Below are positions 55,570-64,000 of a stretch of 64,000 bases of DNA, in pieces. The DNA lies in the NCBI GenBank assembly GCA_032358255.1, contig JAULBX010026940.1, forward strand, positions 434,001 to 498,000, written 5' to 3'. Below the pieces are notes generated by a model. The model ran no database searches. It saw nothing but the letters and a program-made list of their open reading frames with translations, and had not been told where the DNA came from. The position numbers and the translations under genes were made by a program. The stretch is from Heterotrichella gracilis. Lineage: Eukaryota > Sar > Xanthophyceae > Tribonematales > Xanthonemataceae. Positions within the stretch are counted from its first letter, which is position 1. Each line of letters starts with the position of its first letter.

Positions 55570-57600
55570 ATTGCTTTGCTAAACTAAGCTTTTTTATTAA
55601 GTTGAGATAAACTCTTTGTAATGTATTTTTCACTCGGTAGCAAAGCGGTTTGTATGCGTTTTGCGTAATGAATAGAATCGAGGATCTCTTTTTGTTTTTC
55701 GTCAACCAAATTTTTTTGTTGAAGAATAATTGCATTGGCTTTTTGTTTTTGTTTGTACCCACGTAAAATAAATAACGCCAGCACTAATACTAAACCAAAA
55801 CCTGCGATAAAATAATTACGTTCGTTTTCTTTTTGTTTTAATTCGGCTTTCGCAAGGGCATCTTTTTTATCCTGTTCGGCTTTATTTTCTAATTCTTTTT
55901 TCTCGTAGGTATATTGCATTTGTTTTTTAATGGCAGCCTTCTGAGTCTCTTGGTTATTAATGCTATCACGCATTTTAATTTCCAATTCATACATTTCAAA
56001 AGCCTCTTTGTATTTTTTTTGTTTTTGAAAAATTACCTTAAGTGTTGTGGCAGAATTTTTAATAGCTTCAGGAAATCCCAATTCCTTAGAAATATTTAAA
56101 GCTCTAATCATATAAGTGAGACCTTCTTTTAAGTTACCTTGTTTGTAAAAAAGATAGCCCATACTGCACAAGGATCCGACTACTCCACGTTTGTGCCCTA
56201 CCTCTTCTGCAATTTTTAAACTCTTGCTATAGTATTCCATAGCTTTTCGGATGTCTCCTTGACTCTCGTATATAATCCCAATATTTTTAAGTGAAGCGGC
56301 TACACCTATTTTGTCACCTATCTCTTCTCCAATTTTTAAACTTTTTAAAAGGTATTCTTTTGCTTTGGAATACTCTCCCCGGTTTTTGTAAATAACCCCG
56401 ATGTTGTTAAGTGAAATAGCTATTCCCTTTTTAATCCCGTTTTTTTCTTGGATTTTTAAACTTTTCATAAAATATTCTAGAGCTTTAGAAGCATCTCCCT
56501 GATTATTGTAAATAAATCCGATGTTGTTAAGGGATAAGGCTATTCCATTATTATCACCTATCTCTTCTCGTAATTTTAAACTCTTGCTGTGGTATTCTAG
56601 TGCTCTGGGTATGTCACCTTGGTTATCATAAATTACGGCAATGTTATTTAATGATTTTGCTATTTCCTTTTTTCCCCCTAGCTCTTGTTTTATTTTTAAA
56701 CTCTTGAAATGATAATCTAACGCTTTGGAAACGTCCCCTTGATCATGGTATATACTCGCGATGTTAAGCATCGATTTGGCAATGCCCATTTTATGTCCTA
56801 ACTCTTCATATATTTTTAAGCATTTGAAATTGCAATCTAATCCTTTTTGGAAGTCTCCTTTATTGATATAGATAAGCCCAATAGAATTTAATGCTTCGGC
56901 ATAATGCGCTAAATAAATTTTATGTTCTGAACTTGATTTTTGAGTTGCTTTGATCTGATTTTCACTTAGAATTAGGAGCTGTTCGTTAAATTTAGTCCCT
57001 TCTTCATCAATGGCAGTTGCTGCCAGGATTGATAAAATATTACAACGAGTAGTATCATGTTTAGCCTTTTTAAGAGCAAGTTTTAAAGAGTCGATGGTTG
57101 GACTGAGGTCACCAGCCATGCTTTGCGAAAATGAGCAAAATGATAAAAGACAAAAGATCAACGATAAAAGAGTTTTATTGTTTAATTGCTTCATGCTTTT
57201 GTCTATATACTTTTCACTTGGCAATAACGCCTGCTGTATTCTTTTCGCATAATGAATAGAATCTAAAATTTCTTTTTGTTTTTCGTCAACCAAATCTTTT
57301 TGCTGAAGAATAATTGCATTAGCTTTTTGTTTTTGTTTGTAACCGCGTAAAATAAATAGCGCTAATACTAACACTAAACCAAAACCGGCAATAAAATAAT
57401 TGCGTTCGTTTTCTTTTTGTTTTAATTCTGCTTTTGCAATAGCATCTTTTTTATCTTGCTCGGCTTTTGTTTCTAATTCTTTTTTCTCGTAATCGTATTG
57501 TAATTGTTTTTTAACAGCAGCTTTTTGCGTTTCCTGGTTATTAAGGCTATCGCGCATTTTAATTTCCAATTCATACATTTCAAAAGCTTCTTTGTATTTT
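52336..57600 (-). repeat. Direct repeats: near-identical tail segments of headless TPR units
   Basis: A segment of about 400 bp encoding the last TPR, transmembrane helix and signalling tail recurs with few differences at about 52336-52745, 54005-54420, 55596-56010 and 57181-57600; a more diverged copy is at 50846-51260. A further ~90-bp segment encoding the internal signal peptide is nearly the same at 53945-54035 and 57125-57210. Spacing is about 1.6 kb. The copies point to tandem duplication with possible gene conversion. Confidence 0.75.
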
Positions 57601-58652
57601 TTTTGTTGGAGGAATACTCTCTTTAAAATATCTGCCGAATTTTTTATCCTTTCGGGATAACCTACCTCTTTGGCAACCTTCATGCCCTTGAGGGCATATG
57701 ATAAGGCTTGGTCATAATTTTTAATTTTATAGAATAAGGATGCAACATTATTTAGTGTAAAAGCAGACCCGCTTTTATTACCAAGCTCATCATGTATCTT
57801 TAAACTTTTATTGAAATACGTTAAGGCTAAGGAACTGTTACCTTGTCGGTGATAAATAGAGCCGATATTGTTAGATGCATTAGCGATCCCAAGTTTATCG
57901 CCTAGCTCGATGTATATGGCTAAACTCTTTTGATAATATTCGAGCGCGCTTGTTCCGCCATCCTGATCGTAAATAGCGCCTATATTATTTAAAGACTGGG
58001 CTATGCCGGCTTTGTCATATATGCGTTCTCTTGTTCGAAGGCTTTTGTAATGGTACTCTAATGCTTTATCCTTTTCACCTTGTCTTCCGTAAATGGTAGC
58101 AATATTATTTAGGGTGTTGGCAATGCCGTGATCATTTTTTAGTTCTTCGTGAAGCTTTAAAGATTCATGAAAATACTCAAGTGCCATAGGTATGTTGCCC
58201 TGCACATCGTATACATAGCCAATATTGTTTAACGATTCTGTTATTCCTTTTTTGTCACCAAGATCTTTACTTATTTCTAAACTTTTTTGAAAATTTTCAA
58301 GTGCGAGGCTATTATTTCCATTGTACGTTGCTCCAACGCCAATATTATTGTGAGCGGTAGAAAGATAGTTTAAATATATTTTTTTCAGCGGTCCGCCAGC
58401 GGCAATATTTTTTTCAGCAAGCGTTTTTAATTGAGTGTTATATGCATGCCAAAGTTCGTCACTACTTTCTGCCTCTACCATGGCAATTAAAATTTTGCAG
58501 CGTGTTGTATCATGCTTAGCGTTTTTAAGAGTGAGTTTGAGCGAGTCTATGGTTCGACTTAGCTCACCACTAGTACTCTGTGAAAAAGAGCTAAAGGACA
58601 AAAGACAAATGACACAGGATAAAAGATATTTGTAATTTCTACGCAAAATCAA
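55584..58652 (-). CDS. In-frame fusion of two headless TPR sensor units (units 2 and 3)
   Basis: 1022 residues, TTG start at 58652, one base after the unit 1 stop codon. Unit 2 (1-486): signal peptide ending SFSQ, seven TPRs, transmembrane helix ~416-436, tail QKEILDSIHYAKRIQQALLP. Residue 487 is an ATG-encoded Met at 57194 that begins MKQLNNKTLLSLIFCLLSFC, a complete signal peptide embedded in the reading frame. Unit 3 then has eight TPRs, a transmembrane helix and tail, ending LSQLNKKA. The junction is nearly the same as that of units 4+5. Either a two-sensor fusion protein or two overlapping translation units sharing one frame. No PP2C domain. Confidence 0.85.
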   Translation of the reverse strand: MILRRNYKYLLSCVICLLSFSSFSQSTSGELSRTIDSLKLTLKNAKHDTTRCKILIAMVEAESSDELWHAYNTQLKTLAEKNIAAGGPLKKIYLNYLSTAHNNIGVGATYNGNNSLALENFQKSLEISKDLGDKKGITESLNNIGYVYDVQGNIPMALEYFHESLKLHEELKNDHGIANTLNNIATIYGRQGEKDKALEYHYKSLRTRERIYDKAGIAQSLNNIGAIYDQDGGTSALEYYQKSLAIYIELGDKLGIANASNNIGSIYHRQGNSSLALTYFNKSLKIHDELGNKSGSAFTLNNVASLFYKIKNYDQALSYALKGMKVAKEVGYPERIKNSADILKRVFLQQKKYKEAFEMYELEIKMRDSLNNQETQKAAVKKQLQYDYEKKELETKAEQDKKDAIAKAELKQKENERNYFIAGFGLVLVLALFILRGYKQKQKANAIILQQKDLVDEKQKEILDSIHYAKRIQQALLPSEKYIDKSMKQLNNKTLLSLIFCLLSFCSFSQSMAGDLSPTIDSLKLALKKAKHDTTRCNILSILAATAIDEEGTKFNEQLLILSENQIKATQKSSSEHKIYLAHYAEALNSIGLIYINKGDFQKGLDCNFKCLKIYEELGHKMGIAKSMLNIASIYHDQGDVSKALDYHFKSLKIKQELGGKKEIAKSLNNIAVIYDNQGDIPRALEYHSKSLKLREEIGDNNGIALSLNNIGFIYNNQGDASKALEYFMKSLKIQEKNGIKKGIAISLNNIGVIYKNRGEYSKAKEYLLKSLKIGEEIGDKIGVAASLKNIGIIYESQGDIRKAMEYYSKSLKIAEEVGHKRGVVGSLCSMGYLFYKQGNLKEGLTYMIRALNISKELGFPEAIKNSATTLKVIFQKQKKYKEAFEMYELEIKMRDSINNQETQKAAIKKQMQYTYEKKELENKAEQDKKDALAKAELKQKENERNYFIAGFGLVLVLALFILRGYKQKQKANAIILQQKNLVDEKQKEILDSIHYAKRIQTALLPSEKYITKSLSQLNKKA

Positions 58653-58653
58653 T

Positions 58654-60318
58654 TTAGCTCTTTAAATGTTTTTGAATGTATTTTTCTTGTGGTAAAAGCG
58701 ATAGTTGTATGCGCTTGGCATAATTTATACTATCCAGTATTTCTTTTTGCTTTACTTCAATAATTATTTTTTGCTTACGTGTAATGCTTAAACTACGAAA
58801 CACAAATGCAGCAAAGATTATTACTAACACCAAACCCAAAACAACCGACGCGATCACTATTTTTTGGAACCGGTCTTTTTCTGCTGCAATCGCTCTTTCT
58901 TTTTCCTGCTGCTCGTTTATTACTGCTTCCTTTTTTTCGTAATCATATTTAAGCTGACTTTTAATACTGGCCTTGCGCGTTGTTTCATTATTAATACTAT
59001 CGCGGTAAATGATGTATTGTTTGTAATGTGCAAAGGCTTCCCTGTAATTTTTTTCTACTTCAAAGGCTTGTGCAAGGCTATGTTCCGCCAAAAGAATATT
59101 TTCCGGAAACTCTAACTCTTTAGCAAGTTGCAAGCTGCGTTTACCGTAGTCGAGAGCCAATTTTGTTTTTCCTGTTTGGCTCATGAGCATAGACAAATTG
59201 TTTAACGCAGTTGAGACGCCTCTTTTATCTTTTGTCTCCTCTCTTATTTTTAAGCTTGCCAAAAAACATTCCAGGGCCTTATCAAATTGCTTTAGTTCCG
59301 AGTAGGCGGTGCCCATATTATTAAAGGAATATGCCATACCAGCCTTGTCAAGCATCTCTTCTTGTATATTTAAATTTTGATTATAATACTCTAAAGCTTT
59401 GTTTGGATTTTTTTGTTGAAAATAAATAACACCAATGTTATTTAAATTGCGGGTTATGCCTGATCTGTCTTTTAACTCCTCTTTTAATTTAAGACTTTTC
59501 ATAAAATAGATCAGGGCTTTAGGAAAATCATCTTGCTTTTTATAAACTATTCCAATATTCATTAACGAATTAGCGATCCCTCCTTTATCGCGAAGATCTT
59601 CTTGTACCTTCAAATTTTTGTGATAATACTCAAGCGCTTTTGGAATATCGCCCTGATTCTCATAAATAATCGCCATGTGTGTAAGCGTGTTGGCAACACC
59701 CAATTTATCTTTTATAGCTTCCTGTATGGTTAAGCTTTTATCAAAATAGTTCATGGCTTTTGTGATTTCGCCTTGTTTGCCATATATAAGCCCAATGTTT
59801 GTTAGAGTAGTTGTAATACCAACACTGTCACGCATTTCTTCCTGGATCCTTAAACTTTTATGATAGTATTTTAATGCTTTTGGAATTTGACCCTGATTAT
59901 AATAAATAACACCTATATTATTTAAAGAAGTGGCAATGCCTTTTTTATTGTTTATTTGTTCCTGGATCTTTAAGCTACGGTGATCGTAGTCCAGGGCCAA
60001 GGGCAGATCGCCCTGCTGCTCGGCCAGGTAACCCATATTGTTAAGAGCATTGGCCATATGCGTTAAATACAATTTTTTTAGAGTGGGATTTGAACTCCCT
60101 GCATTTTTTTTAGCGAGTGCAAAAAGTTGGTCGTTGTATTCGGGCCAAACGGTATCGTCGCTTTCTGACTCAATAATAGAATTTAAAATAGCGCAACGTG
60201 TAGTATCGTGTTTGGCATTGGTTAATAAAAGTTTAAGCGAATCAACAACACTTTGCTGTGCTATTGATTGTAAAGAAAAAAAGAGGGAAATAATTCCCGG
60301 ACACAGATATTTTTTAAT
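58654..60318 (-). CDS. Headless TPR sensor, unit 1, with probable ATT start
   Basis: 554 residues if started at ATT 60318. The frame is open from the TAA at 60330-60328 and holds no ATG, GTG or TTG before TTG 60072, yet it encodes a good signal peptide (KKYLCPGIISLFFSLQSIAQ) and the family leader DSLKLLLTNAKHDTTRC. Starting at 60072 would lose both. Nine TPRs, a transmembrane helix near 486-508 and the tail KQKEILDSINYAKRIQLSL follow, ending QKHLKS with no PP2C domain. It is the most diverged tail of the six and is first in the operon, 130 bp after the response regulator gene. Confidence 0.75.
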   Translation of the reverse strand: MKKYLCPGIISLFFSLQSIAQQSVVDSLKLLLTNAKHDTTRCAILNSIIESESDDTVWPEYNDQLFALAKKNAGSSNPTLKKLYLTHMANALNNMGYLAEQQGDLPLALDYDHRSLKIQEQINNKKGIATSLNNIGVIYYNQGQIPKALKYYHKSLRIQEEMRDSVGITTTLTNIGLIYGKQGEITKAMNYFDKSLTIQEAIKDKLGVANTLTHMAIIYENQGDIPKALEYYHKNLKVQEDLRDKGGIANSLMNIGIVYKKQDDFPKALIYFMKSLKLKEELKDRSGITRNLNNIGVIYFQQKNPNKALEYYNQNLNIQEEMLDKAGMAYSFNNMGTAYSELKQFDKALECFLASLKIREETKDKRGVSTALNNLSMLMSQTGKTKLALDYGKRSLQLAKELEFPENILLAEHSLAQAFEVEKNYREAFAHYKQYIIYRDSINNETTRKASIKSQLKYDYEKKEAVINEQQEKERAIAAEKDRFQKIVIASVVLGLVLVIIFAAFVFRSLSITRKQKIIIEVKQKEILDSINYAKRIQLSLLPQEKYIQKHLKS

Positions 60319-60447
60319 TAGTTCGATTTACTAATCTAATTATATTTTCCGAGAAGAAATAATGAAAAAGGGTTTTTGTGCCTTATAGGCCTTAAAGCCC
60401 TGTCAATTCACAAAAAAGTATGGTTTTTATCGCTAAAAAAAGAGGAA

Positions 60448-61131
60448 TTAAAACTCAAATTTATAGCCAACGCCCTTTACGGTCTTAAAGTAATCGTCGC
60501 CAATTTTTTCGCGAAGTTTGCGAATGTGCACGTCAATGGTTCTATCACCTACAACTACTTCATCGCCCCAAACGGTATCTAAAATAAATTCGCGGGTAAA
60601 AACTTTACCGGGTTTGCTGCTAAGTAATGAGAATAATTTAAATTCTTTTTTAGGTAAAGCAATTTCTTCCTGACCTTTATATACAACGTGTTTTTCTTTG
60701 TCAATACGAATATTGCCAAACTCTATAACCGACTCTGAAATATTATTTGCCTGTAACCTGCGCAATAATGCTTTTACACGGCTAATAAAAACGCGCGGTT
60801 TAATTGGTTTTGTTATATAATCATCAGCGCCAACCTCAAAACCTGCAATTTGGGTATAATCTTCGCTGCGGGCAGTTAAAAAGGCAATTAGTACTTCCTG
60901 TAAGTTTTTTTGTTCGCGTAATTCACGGCAGGTCTCTATCCCATCCATATCAGGCATCATTACGTCGAGTACTATTAAGTGTGGTATTTCTTTTTTGGCG
61001 ATCTCTACAGCGTCTTTACCATTATTGGCGGTGAGTATGGTGTAGCCTTCTTTTTTTAAATTGTAACCTAAAAACTCTACAATATCCGGCTCGTCATCAA
61101 CCAACAGTATCTTAAAATTAGAATTGCTCAT
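60448..61131 (-). CDS. OmpR/PhoB-family response regulator
   Basis: 227 residues. The receiver domain has Asp12-Asp13, phospho-acceptor Asp56 (LIVLDVMMPDMDG), Thr86 (FLTARSED) and Lys108 (GADDYITKPI). The C-terminal winged helix (~130-227) has TREFILDTVWGDE, the recognition helix DRTIDVHIRKLREKIG and wing VKGVGYKFEF, as in PhoB-type regulators. No histidine kinase gene is adjacent. It lies just upstream of, and in line with, the headless TPR operon, and may regulate it; no repeated binding site was found in the gap. Confidence 0.93.
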   Translation of the reverse strand: MSNSNFKILLVDDEPDIVEFLGYNLKKEGYTILTANNGKDAVEIAKKEIPHLIVLDVMMPDMDGIETCRELREQKNLQEVLIAFLTARSEDYTQIAGFEVGADDYITKPIKPRVFISRVKALLRRLQANNISESVIEFGNIRIDKEKHVVYKGQEEIALPKKEFKLFSLLSSKPGKVFTREFILDTVWGDEVVVGDRTIDVHIRKLREKIGDDYFKTVKGVGYKFEF

Positions 61132-61300
61132 ATTTTGTGTTTGTGTTCGGGCTAAAATTACTACAATGGCTATTCCCCAAAGTTAACTAATTATTAAATT
61201 ATGAACTAAAAACAACTATTAAGTTAAACTTTTGGTAACATCAAATTTAAGTAGCGGTAATTTACATTGGCTTTTTTTGCAGCGTATATTATAACGCAAA

Positions 61301-64000
61301 ATGCAAAAATTACTCCTCTCCGTTTTATTAAGTTGTTCACTATTAATAAGCCTTGGTCAATCCGGTCGTATTTCTGGCACCATTTTAGACGCCAAGACCG
61401 GCGAGACACTCCCTGGGGCTACCGCCCTGGTTGAAGGAACCGGAAAAGGAGCAAGTGCCGATTTTGATGGTAAATTCGCTATTAACAATGTTCCGGTTGG
61501 CAAAGTTACCCTTATAATCAGTTATATTTCTTACACGTCAAAAAAAATTCCGGGTGTTGAGGTGAAGGAGGGAGAGCCAACAGACATTAGTATTTTATTA
61601 GATCCTTCTTCTTCTGCCGACCTTAACGAGGTGGAAGTGGTAGTTACCCTTAATAAAGAAAACAATACCGCTTTGGTTCTTCAACAAAAAAATAACGCCA
61701 GTGTGAGCGATGGTATTAGTGCAGAAACAATCAAACGTACGCCCGATAAAAATACATCTGACGTGCTAAAACGTGTGAGTGGTGCCAGTGTACAGGACAA
61801 TAAATTTGTTGTGGTGCGTGGCTTGAACGAGCGTTATAATGCCGCTTATTTGAATGGAGCTCCATTACCAAGTTCTGAGAGCGATAGAAAAGCGTTTGCC
61901 TTTGATATTTTCCCCAGCAACATGTTGGATAATTTGGTGATCACAAAAACGGCACGCGCCGATATGCCGGGTGAATTTGCCGGAGGGATTATTGACATCA
62001 GTACAAAAAGTATTCCTGAAAAGAATTTTTTCGCGGTTTCGGTAAGTGGTGGTTATAATACCATAACTACAGGTAAAGAACAGATCTATTATAAAGGTGG
62101 AAAAAAAGACTGGTTAGGAATTGATGATGGAACAAGGGCAATGCCAAATCAAATTCCGGAGATCGAAAATTTTCCTTACATCAAAAACGACCAGGCAGCT
62201 TTAGCAAAATCATTACCTGAAAATGATTGGGGTACTTATACCAAAAAATATTCGCCAAACACCTCTTTCCAACTTTCTACCGGGTATAATATAAAATTAA
62301 AAGAAAAAGATTTTTTAGGGATCATTGCGTCGGTAAGTTACAACAAAACAAATTCTTTTTTAAAGGCTGTACGTAATTCTTTTTCAAATAATATTGATCC
62401 TGCTGTGCCATCTCAGCTGGATGCGGTGTTTGTGGATGATAATTATTCAACACAAATACTGGCGGGTGGGTTGTTGAATCTTAGCTGCAAATTAAACGAA
62501 AACAATTCTATCAGTTCAAAAAATCTATTTAGCATTAATTCAGACGACAGAACAATTATAAGAACAGGTGATGGTAATTTAAATGATGCAAATCCTACCA
62601 TGTCTAAGACCAATGCGTACTGGTTCACTTCTAATCAAATTAAATCTACACAGTTAATTGGCGAACATTTAATTCCGAAAATAAAATTAAAAATAAACTG
62701 GGTTGGATCTTACAGTGGTGTAAAACGTGATATTCCGAATTTAAGAAGAAACACGTATGGCCGATTAAAATATATTTCCGATCCAACGGATCCAAATCCG
62801 TATGATACAACTTACCAGGCAATTATTTCGCCAAGCAGTGTTGGTAACGATTATGGTGGATACATGTTCTGGTCGCGATTAACAGAAAATATTAAAAGTG
62901 CTAAATTAGACATCTCGCGTAATTTTAAAGTATCGCCTGATTTTAGTTTTGAAATTAAAACTGGTGGGCAAGTACAACAACGTTCGCGTGTTTTTACAGC
63001 ACGTCAGTTTGGTTTTACTATGTATGGTTCAGGGTTTCCAATTGCATTTACCGATAGTTTATTATTTTTAGAGCAAAGCCAGATCTTTACAAGTCAGAAT
63101 ATGGGATTGATAGCGCCAAATAAGGGAGGATTTAAAATTACAGAAGGAACGCATCCGCAGGATTCTTACAAAGCTTCTTCTAATTTAACAGCAGGTTTTT
63201 TAATGACCGATCTGAAATACAAAACATGGTTCAGAGCTGTTTTAGGAGCAAGAGTAGAAGCGTATAACCAAAAACTAATTTATCCTGATGTATTATACGT
63301 GATCAATAAAAAAGAAATTACAAAAGATACAACTGTTCTTGACCTGTTGCCTTCTGCAAATTTAATTTTCTCGCCAAACGATAAACAGAATATACGTTTA
63401 AGTTATTCGCAAACATTAAATCGCCCTGAGTTCAGAGAAATTGCACCCTTTGGTTTTTATGATTTTACAACTTTATTCTTTACCAGTGGAAATGATACCT
63501 TGCAACGTGCAAAGATCACCAATTACGATCTTCGCTACGAGATCTATCCGGGTAGAGGACAATTATTTTCGGCTTCATTATTTTATAAAGACTTCTTAAA
63601 TCCTATTGAACAATTTGCAAGAACAAACGCTAACGAAATTTCTTACGTTAATTCAGACAAAGCAAGTTGCAAAGGTTTTGAATTAGAGTACCGTATTATT
63701 TTAGGAACTTTTGTAAAGAACGATACAAACATACTTGGCAAAATATTAAATAACCTAACGCTTTTCAGCAATTTTGCTTATATAAAATCTACAGTAGATG
63801 TTTCAAAACAAACATCAAAACCTGCCGAAGCACCAAATAGCAGAACATTACAAGGACAATCGCCTTACCTTTTAAATGCAGGGATCTCTTATGTTGATAC
63901 AAAATATGGTTTTAGTGTAAGCGGTATTGTTAACAGGATCGGTCAGCGTATTGTTGTTGTTGGTAACTATGGTTCGCAATTGGATATCTGGGAAAGCGGA
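61301..64000 (+). CDS. TonB-dependent receptor, 3' partial
   Basis: 900 codons are visible from ATG at 61301 and the frame runs off the window edge. Signal peptide ends near LGQ (~20). A carboxypeptidase-regulatory domain follows (GTILDAKTGETLPGATALV), then a plug domain with VVVRGLNERYNAAYLNGAP, FDIFPSNMLDNLVITKTA and GEFAGGIIDI, typical of FhuA/FecA-like Bacteroidota receptors. The rest is beta-barrel strands. Divergent from the OmpR-type regulator. Ligand unknown; no SusD seen in the window. Confidence 0.92.
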   Translation, partial: MQKLLLSVLLSCSLLISLGQSGRISGTILDAKTGETLPGATALVEGTGKGASADFDGKFAINNVPVGKVTLIISYISYTSKKIPGVEVKEGEPTDISILLDPSSSADLNEVEVVVTLNKENNTALVLQQKNNASVSDGISAETIKRTPDKNTSDVLKRVSGASVQDNKFVVVRGLNERYNAAYLNGAPLPSSESDRKAFAFDIFPSNMLDNLVITKTARADMPGEFAGGIIDISTKSIPEKNFFAVSVSGGYNTITTGKEQIYYKGGKKDWLGIDDGTRAMPNQIPEIENFPYIKNDQAALAKSLPENDWGTYTKKYSPNTSFQLSTGYNIKLKEKDFLGIIASVSYNKTNSFLKAVRNSFSNNIDPAVPSQLDAVFVDDNYSTQILAGGLLNLSCKLNENNSISSKNLFSINSDDRTIIRTGDGNLNDANPTMSKTNAYWFTSNQIKSTQLIGEHLIPKIKLKINWVGSYSGVKRDIPNLRRNTYGRLKYISDPTDPNPYDTTYQAIISPSSVGNDYGGYMFWSRLTENIKSAKLDISRNFKVSPDFSFEIKTGGQVQQRSRVFTARQFGFTMYGSGFPIAFTDSLLFLEQSQIFTSQNMGLIAPNKGGFKITEGTHPQDSYKASSNLTAGFLMTDLKYKTWFRAVLGARVEAYNQKLIYPDVLYVINKKEITKDTTVLDLLPSANLIFSPNDKQNIRLSYSQTLNRPEFREIAPFGFYDFTTLFFTSGNDTLQRAKITNYDLRYEIYPGRGQLFSASLFYKDFLNPIEQFARTNANEISYVNSDKASCKGFELEYRIILGTFVKNDTNILGKILNNLTLFSNFAYIKSTVDVSKQTSKPAEAPNSRTLQGQSPYLLNAGISYVDTKYGFSVSGIVNRIGQRIVVVGNYGSQLDIWESG

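Noticed and set aside
58654-60072. Unit 1 as a pseudogene truncated at the N-terminus
   Set aside because: The frame is open upstream and encodes a signal peptide and the family leader; only the start codon is unusual.
50831-60318. Regular ~120-bp DNA periodicity resembling a satellite or CRISPR array
   Set aside because: The period is the 40-residue TPR unit in open reading frames; repeats vary, with no short identical repeat/spacer pattern.
60361-60396. Terminator hairpin after the OmpR-type regulator gene
   Set aside because: GGG/CCC, TTT/AAA and GCC/GGC can pair, but with several interruptions; too weak to list as a feature.

Overview
The window is an AT-rich chromosomal segment of a member of the Bacteroidota. 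The evidence is type IX secretion (T9SS) cargo with both type A and type B C-terminal sorting domains, SusC/FhuA-like TonB receptors with carboxypeptidase-regulatory N-termini, TAnnTTTG-type -7 promoter boxes, and almost no Shine-Dalgarno sequences at gene starts. The exception is the internal one in prfB. Class or order cannot be fixed from the sequence alone. No prophage, transposase, integrase or CRISPR array was seen. Most of the window is ordinary core genome.

Layout. 1-2756: pntA (5' end outside the window) and pntB. 2789-5390: a TPR-transmembrane-PP2C/SpoIIE phosphatase and a small STAS/SEC14-like protein. 5423-13443: secreted and envelope genes: a small lipoprotein, a large T9SS-exported Asp-box protein, a TonB receptor coupled to a paralogue of the lipoprotein, an SDR and a small outer-membrane protein. 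13447-18178: an S41 protease, queA, a coiled-coil membrane protein and a ComF-like protein. 18214-28941: a second TPR-PP2C phosphatase, a DCC-family protein, a cytochrome/beta-propeller lipoprotein, two T9SS cargo proteins and two multi-pass membrane proteins. 28963-30852: prfB with its programmed +1 frameshift, then rsmA. 30831-37089: a minus-strand run with a glycosyltransferase, a SiaB-like kinase, a deoxynucleoside kinase, an epimerase, a PAP2-like membrane protein, gpsA and an exonuclease. 37170-42237: an M1 aminopeptidase and feoAB. 42355-50795: housekeeping genes (rlmB, nifU-like, metF, truB, pdxJ), hydrolases, a response regulator, a HAD phosphatase and a tRNA with a CAU anticodon. Intergenic repeats lie at 43155-43291 and 47016-47163.

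The most unusual region is 50831-60318. It is a tightly packed minus-strand operon of six paralogous units. Each unit has a signal peptide (or a retained copy of one), 7-9 TPRs of 40 residues, one transmembrane helix, and the cytoplasmic signalling helix that precedes the PP2C/SpoIIE domain in the two full-length relatives at 2789 and 18214. Every unit stops just where the phosphatase domain should begin ('headless' sensors). Units 2+3 and 4+5 are fused in frame, with a signal peptide embedded at each junction. Unit 1 has no ATG, GTG or TTG ahead of its signal peptide; the best start is ATT. An OmpR/PhoB-type regulator lies directly upstream and a TonB receptor runs off the right edge.

Together the two complete phosphatases, the SiaB-like kinase/ATPase, the STAS/SEC14-like protein and the headless operon suggest a periplasm-sensing partner-switching network. 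The wiring between them is inference.
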